Assembly (NCBI RefSeq): GCF_007859715.1
Contig: NZ_SJPG01000001.1
Location: 2,072,728-2,136,727 of the forward strand
Reading direction: 5' to 3'
DNA: 64,000 nt
Source of the DNA: Rubinisphaera italica
Lineage (GTDB): Bacteria > Planctomycetota > Planctomycetia > Planctomycetales > Planctomycetaceae
The position numbers were made by a program, and so were the translations under genes. Shown here piece after piece: positions 38,522 through 46,763 of this stretch (the first letter of the stretch is position 1; each line of letters begins with the position of its first letter). The notes beneath the pieces were generated by a model. That model made no database searches, was not told where the DNA came from, and saw only the letters and a program-made list of their open reading frames with translations.

Positions 38522-39748
38522 ATGGAAAACACGGATATGACTCAACCCGATGCTAGCACCCCGGATAATAAAGGAATTGGCTTTTTTGAACGTTATCTGA
38601 CCGTCTGGGTCGGGCTGTGTATTGTCGCAGGAATCGTGCTCGGGAAGATCGCTCCCGGAATTGCCAAATCACTTGATGGGATGGCGATCTATGTCAATGA
38701 GGCTCCGGTGATTTCGATTCCTATCGCAATCTGCCTGTTCTTCATGATGTACCCGATCATGGTCAAGATCGACTTCAGCGAAGTTGTGAAAGCGGGCAAA
38801 GCAATTCGCCCCGTTGGTTTGACGTTGTTACTCAACTGGGCAATCAAACCGTTCACGATGTACGCGATTGCCAGTTTCTTTCTCGGCACACTGTTTCTTG
38901 GTTTTATCGGTCCCGACGCAGTCGATTACGTGAAAGCCCCATTGGGGAGCAATCTCGACGTCGGTGCAACGTATGGCGCGGGCGAAGTGGTATTAGTTGA
39001 TGGCGTGAAGATGCTGCAAGTTCCGCTCTGGCGAAGTTACCTGGCGGGGTGTATCTTGCTTGGTATCGCTCCCTGCACGGCGATGGTTTTGGTTTGGGGA
39101 TTCTTGGCGAAGGGGAACGATGGACACACGCTAGTGATGGTCGCGATCAATTCGCTGACGATGCTAGTGCTCTATGGTGTTCTGGGTGGGTTCTTGCTTG
39201 GAGTCGGCCAGCTTCCCGTTCCATGGCAAGCGTTATTGTTGTCGATCGGTGTCTATGTCGCGTTGCCGTTGGTGGCTGGATACCTCTCTCGTAAATGGTT
39301 GATCGCGACTAAGGGGGAAGCGTGGTTTCGCGACAAGTTCCTGAAAATTCTGACGCCAATCACCATCACAGCACTGCTCGTAACGCTGGTATTGTTGTTT
39401 TCCTTCAAAGGCGAAACCATTGTTGAAAACCCGCTCACAATCTTATGGATCGCCATTCCCTTGACGATTCAGACGCTGATGATCTTTGCACTTGGCTACG
39501 GGATCAGCAAAGCAATGGGATTCACTTACGAGACCGCCGCTCCGACAGCAATGATTGGAGCATCGAATCACTTTGAAGTGGCGATCGCGACTGCCACGAT
39601 GTTGTATGGATTGTCGTCAGGAGCAGCGCTGGCGACCGTTGTGGGCGTACTGATCGAAGTGCCTTTGATGTTGGGTTTGGTCAAGTTTTGTATCAAAACG
39701 AAAGGCTGGTTCCCAGCCGAATCGTCCGACGAAGGCGAATCGAGATAA
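38522..39748 (+). CDS. acr3: Arsenite efflux permease, ACR3 family
   Basis: The 408-residue product has about ten membrane helices and the family's diagnostic Cys in [13 protein letters not shown] (helix four), plus [19 protein letters not shown] and a late [15 protein letters not shown] segment. ACR3 exports As(OH)3 from the cytoplasm, driven by proton motive force. It is the only gene of this ars operon that reads without interruption, and it has its own upstream motif. It would give resistance even if arsR, arsD and arsA are dead. Confidence 0.93.
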   Translation: MENTDMTQPDASTPDNKGIGFFERYLTVWVGLCIVAGIVLGKIAPGIAKSLDGMAIYVNEAPVISIPIAICLFFMMYPIMVKIDFSEVVKAGKAIRPVGLTLLLNWAIKPFTMYAIASFFLGTLFLGFIGPDAVDYVKAPLGSNLDVGATYGAGEVVLVDGVKMLQVPLWRSYLAGCILLGIAPCTAMVLVWGFLAKGNDGHTLVMVAINSLTMLVLYGVLGGFLLGVGQLPVPWQALLLSIGVYVALPLVAGYLSRKWLIATKGEAWFRDKFLKILTPITITALLVTLVLLFSFKGETIVENPLTILWIAIPLTIQTLMIFALGYGISKAMGFTYETAAPTAMIGASNHFEVAIATATMLYGLSSGAALATVVGVLIEVPLMLGLVKFCIKTKGWFPAESSDEGESR

Positions 39749-39998
39749 CCGGATCTGGTATCCCATTAGGGCGGTGTAATGAAAAACGTAAAGCACAAAG
39801 GAAAATGTTTACATTGCACATCGACGCACCACTAGGAATGGTGCGTACCGACCAGAACATTGGGACCGATGCACGGCAGTGGGATAACTGCTGTCAATGT
39901 CCTTAAATATAAAAGCTAAGACAGGCTCTGCATGGTGAGAATTACAGTCGAAACCACTGTGTCAACTAACTATCAGGCCATTTATCTTTGGAGAAAGC
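39749..39998. other. Spacer between acr3 and arsD
   Basis: No gene is supported. A frame from 39688 is a shadow of acr3. The last 10 bases hold the arsD ribosome binding site GGAG. Confidence 0.4.
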
Positions 39999-40322
39999 GT
40001 GATATCAAAAGTACAAATTTACGACAAGGCGATGTGTTGTTCGACTGGTATCTGCTGACCGCAGGTTGACCCTCTGCTACCTCGGTTTGCAAGTGATCTG
40101 GAATGGTTGAAGTCGAAAGGGCATCATGTCGAGCGATTCAATCTTTCTCAACAGCCAGCAGAATACGCAAAGAATACGACGGTTCAGCAGATGCTGTACA
40201 CAGATGGCGTTGACTGCCTGCCGCTGTTGCTCGTGGACAGCAGAATCGTGAGTCGCGGCGAGTATCCGACTCGGGAGAATCTTGCACTGTGGACGGGGAC
40301 GCCATTGAGTGGCTCCTGTTAA
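39999..40322 (+). pseudogene. arsD: ArsD metallochaperone with in-frame TGA
   Basis: The frame starts with GTG at 39999 after a GGAGAAAGC site and reads VISKVQIYDKAMCCSTGIC, then a TGA at 40056-40058, then PQVDPLLPRFASDLEWLKSK and the remainder of ArsD to a TAA at 40322. All later family features are in place: HVERFNLSQQPAEY, QQMLYTDGVDCLPLLL, EYPTRENLALWTG. Relatives have Gly at the TGA position, so GGA to TGA fits. The conserved Cys pair (Cys13-14) and Cys19 precede the stop. ArsD normally hands arsenite to ArsA; this copy is not functional unless the stop is read through. Confidence 0.88.
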
Positions 40323-40331
40323 GGTATTGCC

Positions 40332-40440
40332 ATGAAACATCTCGATCATCCCACTCGTATTATTTTTTCACCGGTAAAGGTGGCGTCGGCAAGACCACCA
40401 TGGCTTGCGCGACCGCTGTGCTGAGCTCAATGAATCGTTA
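40332..40440 (+). pseudogene. arsA: ArsA ATPase, frameshifted and truncated
   Basis: The ATG at 40332 begins MKHLDHPTRIIF, then a T-run (ATTATTTTTT) breaks the frame; in another frame the P-loop GKGGVGKTT is perfect at 40373-40399. The match to ArsA ends about 40420 and runs into an IS110-like fragment. Only the first nucleotide-binding site remains, so no ATPase can be made. Confidence 0.85.
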
Positions 40441-40632
40441 ATTGCGGTGGTGGAAGTCAGCGGGTTCCCTCGGGTTCGCAGTCTGGCCAACTACTTGGGA
40501 CTGTCGCCTGGCTGTCGCAACAGCGGCGAGAGCAATCAAAGGCTGGGCCGGATCACCAAAGCGTGCAGTTAGTTACACTGCTCGCTGGCTGCTGGCCCAG
40601 CTCGCTTACCAGGCAGTGAGGAAGGACCGCCT
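40430..40632 (+). pseudogene. IS110-type transposase, C-terminal fragment
   Basis: In one frame the sequence reads VVEVSGFPRVRSLANYLGLS and GESNQRLGRITKA, then, after a shift, ARWLLAQLAYQAVRKDR, the C-terminal transposase_20 region of IS110/IS1111-type elements. It is broken by at least one stop and one frameshift. It pairs with the N-terminal fragment at 37801-38050. Confidence 0.65.
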
Positions 40633-40634
40633 GC

Positions 40635-40735
40635 TGCGGGAGCCCGATGAAGTGGCGACCATTTCAATCGATCAGATTGAGGTCAGAAAATACGTTGGTG
40701 GATTGATCAAGTCGTTTGAGCGGGAGGTGGTTTAA
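40635..40735 (+). pseudogene. Integrase-core transposase C-terminal fragment, copy 2
   Basis: Reads REPDEVATISIDQIEVRKYV and GGLIKSFEREVV, the same tail as the fragment at 32966-33388. It follows the IS110 remnant directly, so two different transposons were inserted here. Confidence 0.75.
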
Positions 40736-40939
40736 TCTAGAGAAGGGCAGTTTCACAAGCAAATTGAAATTAACGACCAAATCCGGTATTCATCGACTGA
40801 TTGTCAATGTGACGAAAACTCACTCGGATAAGTCCAGAATTTTGTGACAAATAGCCTGGCTATCAGTGAAAAATGTGCAGGAATTGTAGCTCAAGGCTAT
40901 TACCCTCCCGAAGCATAATGTAGTCACAACATCGCTTAC
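40736..40939. other. Short spacer, no gene seen
   Basis: No coding frame or repeat is visible between the transposase scar and the stop of the convergent sialate O-acetylesterase gene. Confidence 0.4.
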
Positions 40940-42475
40940 TTACTCAGGCAGCTTCGGATCGTACGTCAGCAACTCCGGCCGCGAGCAGAATGGAGATGCA
41001 GGCAGGCCATCGCGGTTATAGAGGTTACAGTTTTCCGGGTTGATGGCGTAGGCGTACCGAACGGCGATCGGTGACAAGACATCCTTGCAACTGACGGCGA
41101 CCTGCTTGCCGTCGAGCACAGCAGTGGCTGGGTGCCATTTGCCGGATTTGTCAACGACCTCGAAATAGGCCAGCTCGTCGCCCGGTGTCTCGCGAGGTTC
41201 TGCAAGCCCTTTTTTGTCCGACACCATCAGGCCATTCTCGGCGTGGCTGAAGTGAATCACGACGCTGTCTCCCTGAATCTCCTGCCGTTCAAACACAGGA
41301 CCACTAAATGCGATCGAGCGACCGTAGTCTTTTGCCAAGGCCCAGCGGGCCAGCCGCTCGCCGACATCAATCTTGTTCGGTGGATGAATCCCCGCACCAT
41401 CGAGATCCACGGACACCACCATGCCCGTGTGCGGCAGATCGGCGGCGAGCCGTTGCTGCTCTCGCAGATAAGGCCAGCCCTCGCCAGCACCGCTTCCAGG
41501 AAGCTGCACGAAGTAGACCGGCAGTTTCCGGTCGCCAAACGCCTGACGCCAACCGTTGATCAACGCCCGCATCTTGTGCTGATAGTCGCGCGGGTCTTCC
41601 TGAACGCCACTGTTGGATTCTCCCTGATACCAGATCGCGCCACGGACGCCGAAACGGCTGATCGGAGCCAGACGGGAATAGAATAGTCGTCCCGGCAACC
41701 AGTTGGCATCACGTGCGCGGACTCCGCCAGGCATTTTCCAAATCGCATCCAGGTCGCCGCGATCTCCGAGTTCCAGTTCCTTCTTCAGAGTCGGGTGTGA
41801 ATCGAATGCCTCTCGCGGGATATACGGCTCGATTGGAGTTCCGCCACGCGAGGAGTCAATCATTCCGATGGGGACGTTTAGCTCAGCATGGAGCCGTCGC
41901 GCGAAATAGAACGCGACGCCAGAAAACCGTGAAACGGTCGTCGGATCACACACGGTCCAAGTTGCTCGCTGACGTAAGTCGTCCAACGGCTGCGAGCTCT
42001 CTGGTTCGTTGATGCGGCAGAACCGCAGAATGGGCAGGTCAGCTGCAGAAATGTCCTTCGCAACAGCCTCCAGTTCCTTCGCCATCGCATCAACATTCAT
42101 TGCCATATTGGATTGACCACTCGCATGCCAGACTTCGCCCACGAGGACATCGTCGAACACGATCGACTGCCCGCCGCTCTCGACTCGCAGTTGCCTACCT
42201 TGTGGGTCAGCCTTCATCGGTTTGAAGGTGACGGACCAAACACCATTCTGATTGGCAACTACCTTCTCTGTCTGATCGGTAAAAAAGACGGTCACTTTTT
42301 GACCAGCATCCGCCCAGCCCCAAATGTGAACAGGCTGGTCCCGTTGCAGAACCATGTGATCAGCGAAAATTCCTGCCAGCCGTAACTCGGCTGACGCATC
42401 ACGAGTGCCGACGCCGAGCAGGAATGTCAGGATGATCAGATGGACGCGGTAATTCATTCGGTAAAACCTATTCAT
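40940..42475 (-). CDS. Sialate O-acetylesterase-like secreted esterase (SASA)
   Basis: The 511-residue product starts inside the end of the upstream gene (8-base overlap) and has a signal peptide ending near DASAEL. The SGNH-type GQSNM nucleophile motif (HASGQSNMAMNV) lies about residue 119, and the later segments WYQGESNSGVQ and VVSVDLDGAGIHPPNK are typical of planctomycete 9-O-acetylesterases acting on sialic acid or related sugars. It would act outside the cytoplasm. An alternative start at 42457 lacks the overlap. It is the last gene of a minus-strand run 44181-40940. Confidence 0.9.
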   Translation of the reverse strand: MNRFYRMNYRVHLIILTFLLGVGTRDASAELRLAGIFADHMVLQRDQPVHIWGWADAGQKVTVFFTDQTEKVVANQNGVWSVTFKPMKADPQGRQLRVESGGQSIVFDDVLVGEVWHASGQSNMAMNVDAMAKELEAVAKDISAADLPILRFCRINEPESSQPLDDLRQRATWTVCDPTTVSRFSGVAFYFARRLHAELNVPIGMIDSSRGGTPIEPYIPREAFDSHPTLKKELELGDRGDLDAIWKMPGGVRARDANWLPGRLFYSRLAPISRFGVRGAIWYQGESNSGVQEDPRDYQHKMRALINGWRQAFGDRKLPVYFVQLPGSGAGEGWPYLREQQRLAADLPHTGMVVSVDLDGAGIHPPNKIDVGERLARWALAKDYGRSIAFSGPVFERQEIQGDSVVIHFSHAENGLMVSDKKGLAEPRETPGDELAYFEVVDKSGKWHPATAVLDGKQVAVSCKDVLSPIAVRYAYAINPENCNLYNRDGLPASPFCSRPELLTYDPKLPE

Positions 42476-43268
42476 CGTCTGCTTGAAGTTTCAAAACGGC
42501 AAAGATCGCACGATGGTCTGAAGCGATGTCCTCGTCCAGCACATTGACCTCAACAACTTTCCAGCGATTCGCCGAACGGTGCAATATAAAGTCGATCTGC
42601 TTCGTCGGCTGATTCACCGGCACAGTTGCCATGGGCTTTTCATTCGCACGAGTCCACTTTTCCCCGAACAGTTGAAGCGTTTCACTGTCAGGCGTGGCGT
42701 TCAGATCACCTGCCAGCAACGCGGGATGTTGTGGATGACTCGCGATCAGCTCATTGATGTACTTCGCTGAGGCGAGGCGTTCGCGTTCATCAGCTCGATA
42801 GTCCAGGTGTGTGGCCAGTAGCAGCAGCGACTCATTGGACTTCGGCAGACTGATTTCCATCTCGATGACTCCGCGTTGCTCGCTGTCGTCGATATTGGGT
42901 AGGAGATGGTTTTTGTGTCGGGTGATTGGAAACCGTGACAGTACGGCGTTGCCATAGTGGCCGCCTTGCAGTTCGATATTTGCACCGAAGATGACATTCA
43001 TTTCCGTCAACCGAGCCAGTTCAGCAGGCTGATCCACACTGTCAGTTCGCTTCACTTTCTGATCGACTTCCTGCAAGGCCACTATGTCCGGTTTGACAGA
43101 GAGTATGACACTCGCGATCCGCTCGACATCCAGCTTACGATCTATACCTTCTGCATGGTGAATGTTGTAGCTGAGCACTCGCAGGCGAATTGGTTCTGCG
43201 GAGTGACATGTTGACACGGACAGCAGCGACACCGCTGCCAACAATACGCACTTCATCAACTGTTTCAT
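42468..43268 (-). CDS. Secreted endonuclease/exonuclease/phosphatase-fold protein
   Basis: The ATG at 43268 opens into a signal peptide (MKQLMKCVLLAAVSLL, then CHSAEP). The 266-residue product has the fold's motifs: LSYNIHH near the start, the Glu in IVALQEVDQ, the catalytic His in ATHLDYRAD, NAT in LLAGDLNATPDS, and the final SDHRAIFA with Asp-His. Reactions in this superfamily range from DNase to phosphatidylinositol phosphatase; secretion suggests a nuclease or phosphodiesterase. It sits between the metallophosphoesterase and the sialate esterase on the same strand. Confidence 0.9.
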   Translation of the reverse strand: MKQLMKCVLLAAVSLLSVSTCHSAEPIRLRVLSYNIHHAEGIDRKLDVERIASVILSVKPDIVALQEVDQKVKRTDSVDQPAELARLTEMNVIFGANIELQGGHYGNAVLSRFPITRHKNHLLPNIDDSEQRGVIEMEISLPKSNESLLLLATHLDYRADERERLASAKYINELIASHPQHPALLAGDLNATPDSETLQLFGEKWTRANEKPMATVPVNQPTKQIDFILHRSANRWKVVEVNVLDEDIASDHRAIFAVLKLQADDE

Positions 43269-43282
43269 GTTTTTGTACTTTG

Positions 43283-44181
43283 TTATGCTCCCCGCCAGGT
43301 CAGCGTTTTCGATTCCCCATTCCAGGGATGCTGAACGTCGGTGGTGTGCGTGGTGAGTGTGACTCCGCTGGCAGTCAGTTTTGCGGTCGTCCAACCGGTC
43401 GTTGATTTCTTCGGATCGGCGACATACGACGTCGCAGGTGTATTCAGAATGTGGATGCCTTGATGTTCGGCATAGCTGCGATCATGGATGTAGGCTTTGA
43501 CCCACTTCCGCATGCCAATGACGTTCCACAGTTCCTGCGAGTCAATCAGTCCGCCAGGAGAGTGCAACGGATCACCTCCCAGACGCGGATTATGATGGGC
43601 CACGATGATCGCGGGCTTCGTTTGCCAACCATCGAGTGCTGAGGCGAGCCATTCCAGTTGCTGCGTACCGATAGTTCCCTGAGTCACCATCGTCTTTTGC
43701 AACGAGTCGAGTAGGAAAAGTTGGCATGCTGTGTTTCGATGACGGCGATATGACGTGACTCGACAGGAGGCTTATCCGGTCGCTGCTCTTTGAGTATTTC
43801 ATAGAACGCATCGCGGTGATCGTGGTTGCCGAGCGTGAGATGGGTATCGACGCCAGCTTTCTGAAGTGGAGCAATCAGTTTGGCAAAATGCCGATAGTCT
43901 CCCGGCTGTCCATCCTTCAGAGCCAGATCACCGTTAATGAGCACGCACGCTGGCTTGGTCGTTCGATTCACCAGCTCGGTGACAACCTGGCGCAAATGAT
44001 TGGGGACCGGAGAATCCTCCGGGTGTTTTTCACCAATGTGAGTATCGTTCAGCAGATAAACCAAATCGGCATCGACTTCGCCAGCCGCTGACGCCTGGAC
44101 GTTGTGCCCATACAGCAGAACACTCGCACCCGCAGCTTGAAGAAAACTCCGTCGAGTTAGGGTCGTCAAATGGATTGGCAA
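43283..44181 (-). pseudogene. Tat-exported metallophosphoesterase broken by a one-base frameshift
   Basis: The N-terminal frame starts at 44181 with a Tat signal (LTRRSFLQAAGASVLL) and carries the calcineurin-like motifs YLLNDTHIG, LINGDLAL and LTLGNHDHRD. It leaves the frame at a TTTT run near 43715. Inserting one T restores it: HANFF plus LLDSLQKTMVTQGT joins exactly to the second frame (43283-43702), which holds AIIVAHHNPRLGG and the HIL end. So one base is missing, either a real mutation or an assembly error in a homopolymer. If intact it is a secreted phosphoesterase; the downstream genes start 15 bases on. Confidence 0.88.
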
Positions 44182-44547
44182 ATCATCAGCCTTCTTTTGG
44201 GTAACATCGCAAGCTTTGCGGAATTGACATCATACCATTATATGCGTGGCATTATCAAAGCGGACGAATGGCGAATCTATAAACGGCATTGCTCTTTTGA
44301 ATTGCGAATGCGGGCTGCAAGTTTGCCGAAATATGACGACCAATCGCCGAGAGATATATTGACGCTGCCATCGTCAGCAATTCAATGCGGGCGGATAACG
44401 CCTGTCACGCACATAAATCGAACCGCCCAGTGAATGCGTGCCTTGAGATCGACCCAACCATTTTGCCCATTAGATAGGCCGCATATGACGAGTCCGCGAA
44501 ACGTAGCCACACGGCCAACTGCAAATCAGCTCTCCGATGATTCGTCC
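44182..44547. other. Intergenic region without a supported gene
   Basis: Several frames are open, including one from 44170 and one from 44434 that leads into the next hypothetical. None has a good start signal before 44548 and none resembles a known protein. Confidence 0.4.
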
Positions 44548-45108
44548 ATGGAAATACTGTCGGTACTGTCGTTGTCCGTCAGGTGCAACGGCGCAGGACC
44601 GGCTGGGCTAGACAAACTACAAGCTTCTCTTTCACCTTGGGACAAAGAATTTCGAGCCGCAAAACCGAAGCATACGCCTTCGCTTGAATTGCACGTCGTC
44701 GATCAGCAGTCTTTCGACATTTACGACATGAAGAAACCGTTCAATATGGGCGGAACAGACACAAATGAAGGCCTCCTCTCATCGGAATTGGATTGGCTGG
44801 ATGGACAACTTGAGAAGCTTTTTGCTACTGATTTCCGTGCGAACGACGACTACACGATTCCTTTCAAATGGAATGGCGCGCGGTCACGTACGGTTGTCCT
44901 CTACAGTGATGAATCCGTGGCGGCATTCCCGAAGTTAGTTCTCGGGATTCAAGACGTCTTGTCGAATGCAAAGCAAGATTGGATCATTTATCTTCAAACC
45001 GACGATGTGCAGCCAGAGTTCGCTGTTTGGGTTTACCCTGACAAGGTCGTTGTGACACATGAGTACGCAGGAACTGTGCGATCTCTCGTCGATTCACAAG
45101 AAGGCTGA
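44548..45108 (+). CDS. Hypothetical protein
   Basis: The frame is open from 44434; the ATG at 44548 (MEILSVLSLSVRC) gives 186 residues. Composition is globular and acidic with no signal peptide. Motifs such as SELDWLDGQLEKLFATDF and a Trp-rich end (DWIIYLQTDDVQPEFAVWVY) are not assigned to a family. No neighbour is close enough to suggest a role, and the start is uncertain. Confidence 0.4.
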   Translation: MEILSVLSLSVRCNGAGPAGLDKLQASLSPWDKEFRAAKPKHTPSLELHVVDQQSFDIYDMKKPFNMGGTDTNEGLLSSELDWLDGQLEKLFATDFRANDDYTIPFKWNGARSRTVVLYSDESVAAFPKLVLGIQDVLSNAKQDWIIYLQTDDVQPEFAVWVYPDKVVVTHEYAGTVRSLVDSQEG

Positions 45109-45576
45109 ACCAAGCGATGAACGCGGAGTGGTCGACCGCGCGTTTACAAATGGAAGATCAACCGCGGCCATGTTTAGCATGCCAGACAAGCCATACCCAG
45201 CACTAGCTTTTCCTCAATCACCCCCACAAGAACATTGAATCTATCGGCCGAGCAATGTGGACATGCGAATGTGTCATCAACAAGCATTAGGTAAAATCAC
45301 ATCTATGCAATGCTGCGGTAGCTCGCGGAATTTCTCAGATGCATTGTTATTTTAGGAGATGCGTGTCTCTGCCAACATCACTTATTGTCTGCGAGAAATT
45401 CCAGAGCATTGCCAAAATGAATGGATCGCGTACTGCCTGAGCAAATTCAATGTGTTAAGGCCATCATCGCACATCCCATCTGGTCGGGCTGAGTTCTCAC
45501 CATCGTTTAATGCGTTAGACTCTAGCAAGTTTCGACGGGTTGTGATCAATATATTTAACTTTGAGGGAAATCACCG
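45109..45576. other. Intergenic region without a supported gene
   Basis: No frame resembles a gene. The last 20 bases hold a clear GAGGG ribosome binding site for the SGNH hydrolase. Confidence 0.4.
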
Positions 45577-46248
45577 ATGAAGTATTTCTGCGTTCTGTTG
45601 TCGCTGTTGGCACTGTGCCACTCTTTGCCTGCTGATGAACCGGTTCATGAACGAATCGAGTGGATCGATATTTGGGTCACGGATGCTGACAAAGACGATC
45701 TTCCCCGAGTTCTGCTCGTGGGGGACTCGATCACCAGAGGGTACTTCGGCGCTGTCGAAAAACAACTCGCCGGCAAAGCCTATTGTGCCCGATTGACCAC
45801 ATCGAAATGTGTGTCTGATCCGACATTCAATGACGATCTCCTGTTGTTGCTCAAGCAGTACAAGTTCTCTGTCATTCATTTCAATAATGGCCTGCATGGC
45901 TGGGGTTATACCGAAGACCAATACCGGGATGGGCTTTCCCAAACCGTTGCTGCCCTGAAGGAGAATTCGGGCGGTGCTCAACTTATCTGGGCGACCACGA
46001 CGCCCGTGCGTGAGAAGACTGACTTGCAATCCTTCGCGGAACAAACGGAGCGGGTCAAAGAGCGAAACAAGCTTGCAGCTGAAATTATGAAGAGGAATGG
46101 CGTTTCGACGAACAACCTGTTTGAACTGGTGGAAGACCATGCGGATTGGCAATCTACGGATGGAGTTCATTTCAACGCAAAGGGAAATGAAGCTCTGGCG
46201 AAACAAGTGACTCAAAGTGTATCGCAGCAATTGCGATTGGCGGAGTAA
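45577..46248 (+). CDS. Secreted SGNH/GDSL hydrolase
   Basis: The 223-residue product has a short signal peptide (MKYFCVLLSLLALCHSLP) and the block I motif VLLVGDSITRGYFG with the Ser nucleophile. Block III is the Asn in HFNNGLHGWGY and block V the Asp-His in TDGVHFNAKG. It is an esterase or lipase acting on acyl or acetyl groups, possibly on carbohydrate. A GAGGG ribosome binding site is present. The truncated uvsE follows nine bases later. Confidence 0.88.
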   Translation: MKYFCVLLSLLALCHSLPADEPVHERIEWIDIWVTDADKDDLPRVLLVGDSITRGYFGAVEKQLAGKAYCARLTTSKCVSDPTFNDDLLLLLKQYKFSVIHFNNGLHGWGYTEDQYRDGLSQTVAALKENSGGAQLIWATTTPVREKTDLQSFAEQTERVKERNKLAAEIMKRNGVSTNNLFELVEDHADWQSTDGVHFNAKGNEALAKQVTQSVSQQLRLAE

Positions 46249-46257
46249 CTGGAAGCA

Positions 46258-46520
46258 ATGACGGAGAATCCATCCACGACAGGAATTCGACTTGGACTTT
46301 GCTGCATCTTTCTTGAGCAGCCGATCAAGTTCCGCAATACGACGGTCAAGTCAATCAGCGGCATGAATCGAGATGCGGCACTTGTCAAACTGTCGGGGCT
46401 GTGCCTGGCGAATGCCGAGGCGTTGCTGGCATCGCTTCAGTTTTGTGCCGAAAACGGTATCGGTTGCTTTCGGATCAACAGTCAAATCCTGCCTGTAAAA
46501 ACGCACGTTGATTGCAGATA
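46258..46520 (+). pseudogene. uvsE: UV damage endonuclease, N-terminal fragment
   Basis: The first 80 residues (IRLGLCCIFLEQPIKFRNTT, AEALLASLQFCAENGIGCF and INSQILPVKTH) match the start of UvsE/UVDE, which nicks DNA beside UV photoproducts. The frame then joins a transposase fragment (from about 46541) and stops, so at least two-thirds of the enzyme is lost. Probably inactive. Confidence 0.85.
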
Positions 46521-46540
46521 TGATGAAAAAGTGATATCAG

Positions 46541-46614
46541 GCAAGCACAATCGAGATACTAAATACTTTCGTGAAACCATTGAAGCAGTGGGTGGGAAAG
46601 CCATTTTCAACTGA
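46541..46614 (+). pseudogene. Integrase-core transposase fragment, copy 3
   Basis: KHNRDTKYFRETIEAVGGKA corresponds to HDRDTKYTKKFRETVQAAGM in the fragment at 32966-33388. It is fused in frame to the truncated uvsE. Confidence 0.7.
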
Positions 46615-46763
46615 GAGGATGCGTTGTCCATCCTGCTGAGAAGCATGTTACAACAAAAGAGTGCACTCTTGTTTCAATTCTCTGCAATCTGAGTATTTGG
46701 ATAAATCATGCAGTTAGAATTTAATGCACTAATAATGCATCGCTCAATAAGAAAGTGATATTA

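Noticed and set aside
39688..39906. Frame overlapping the acr3 end
   Set aside because: Shadow of acr3 that continues into spacer sequence.
40056..40058. TGA in arsD as selenocysteine
   Set aside because: Relatives have Gly at this position, not Cys, and I see no SECIS-like hairpin just after; a nonsense mutation is simpler.
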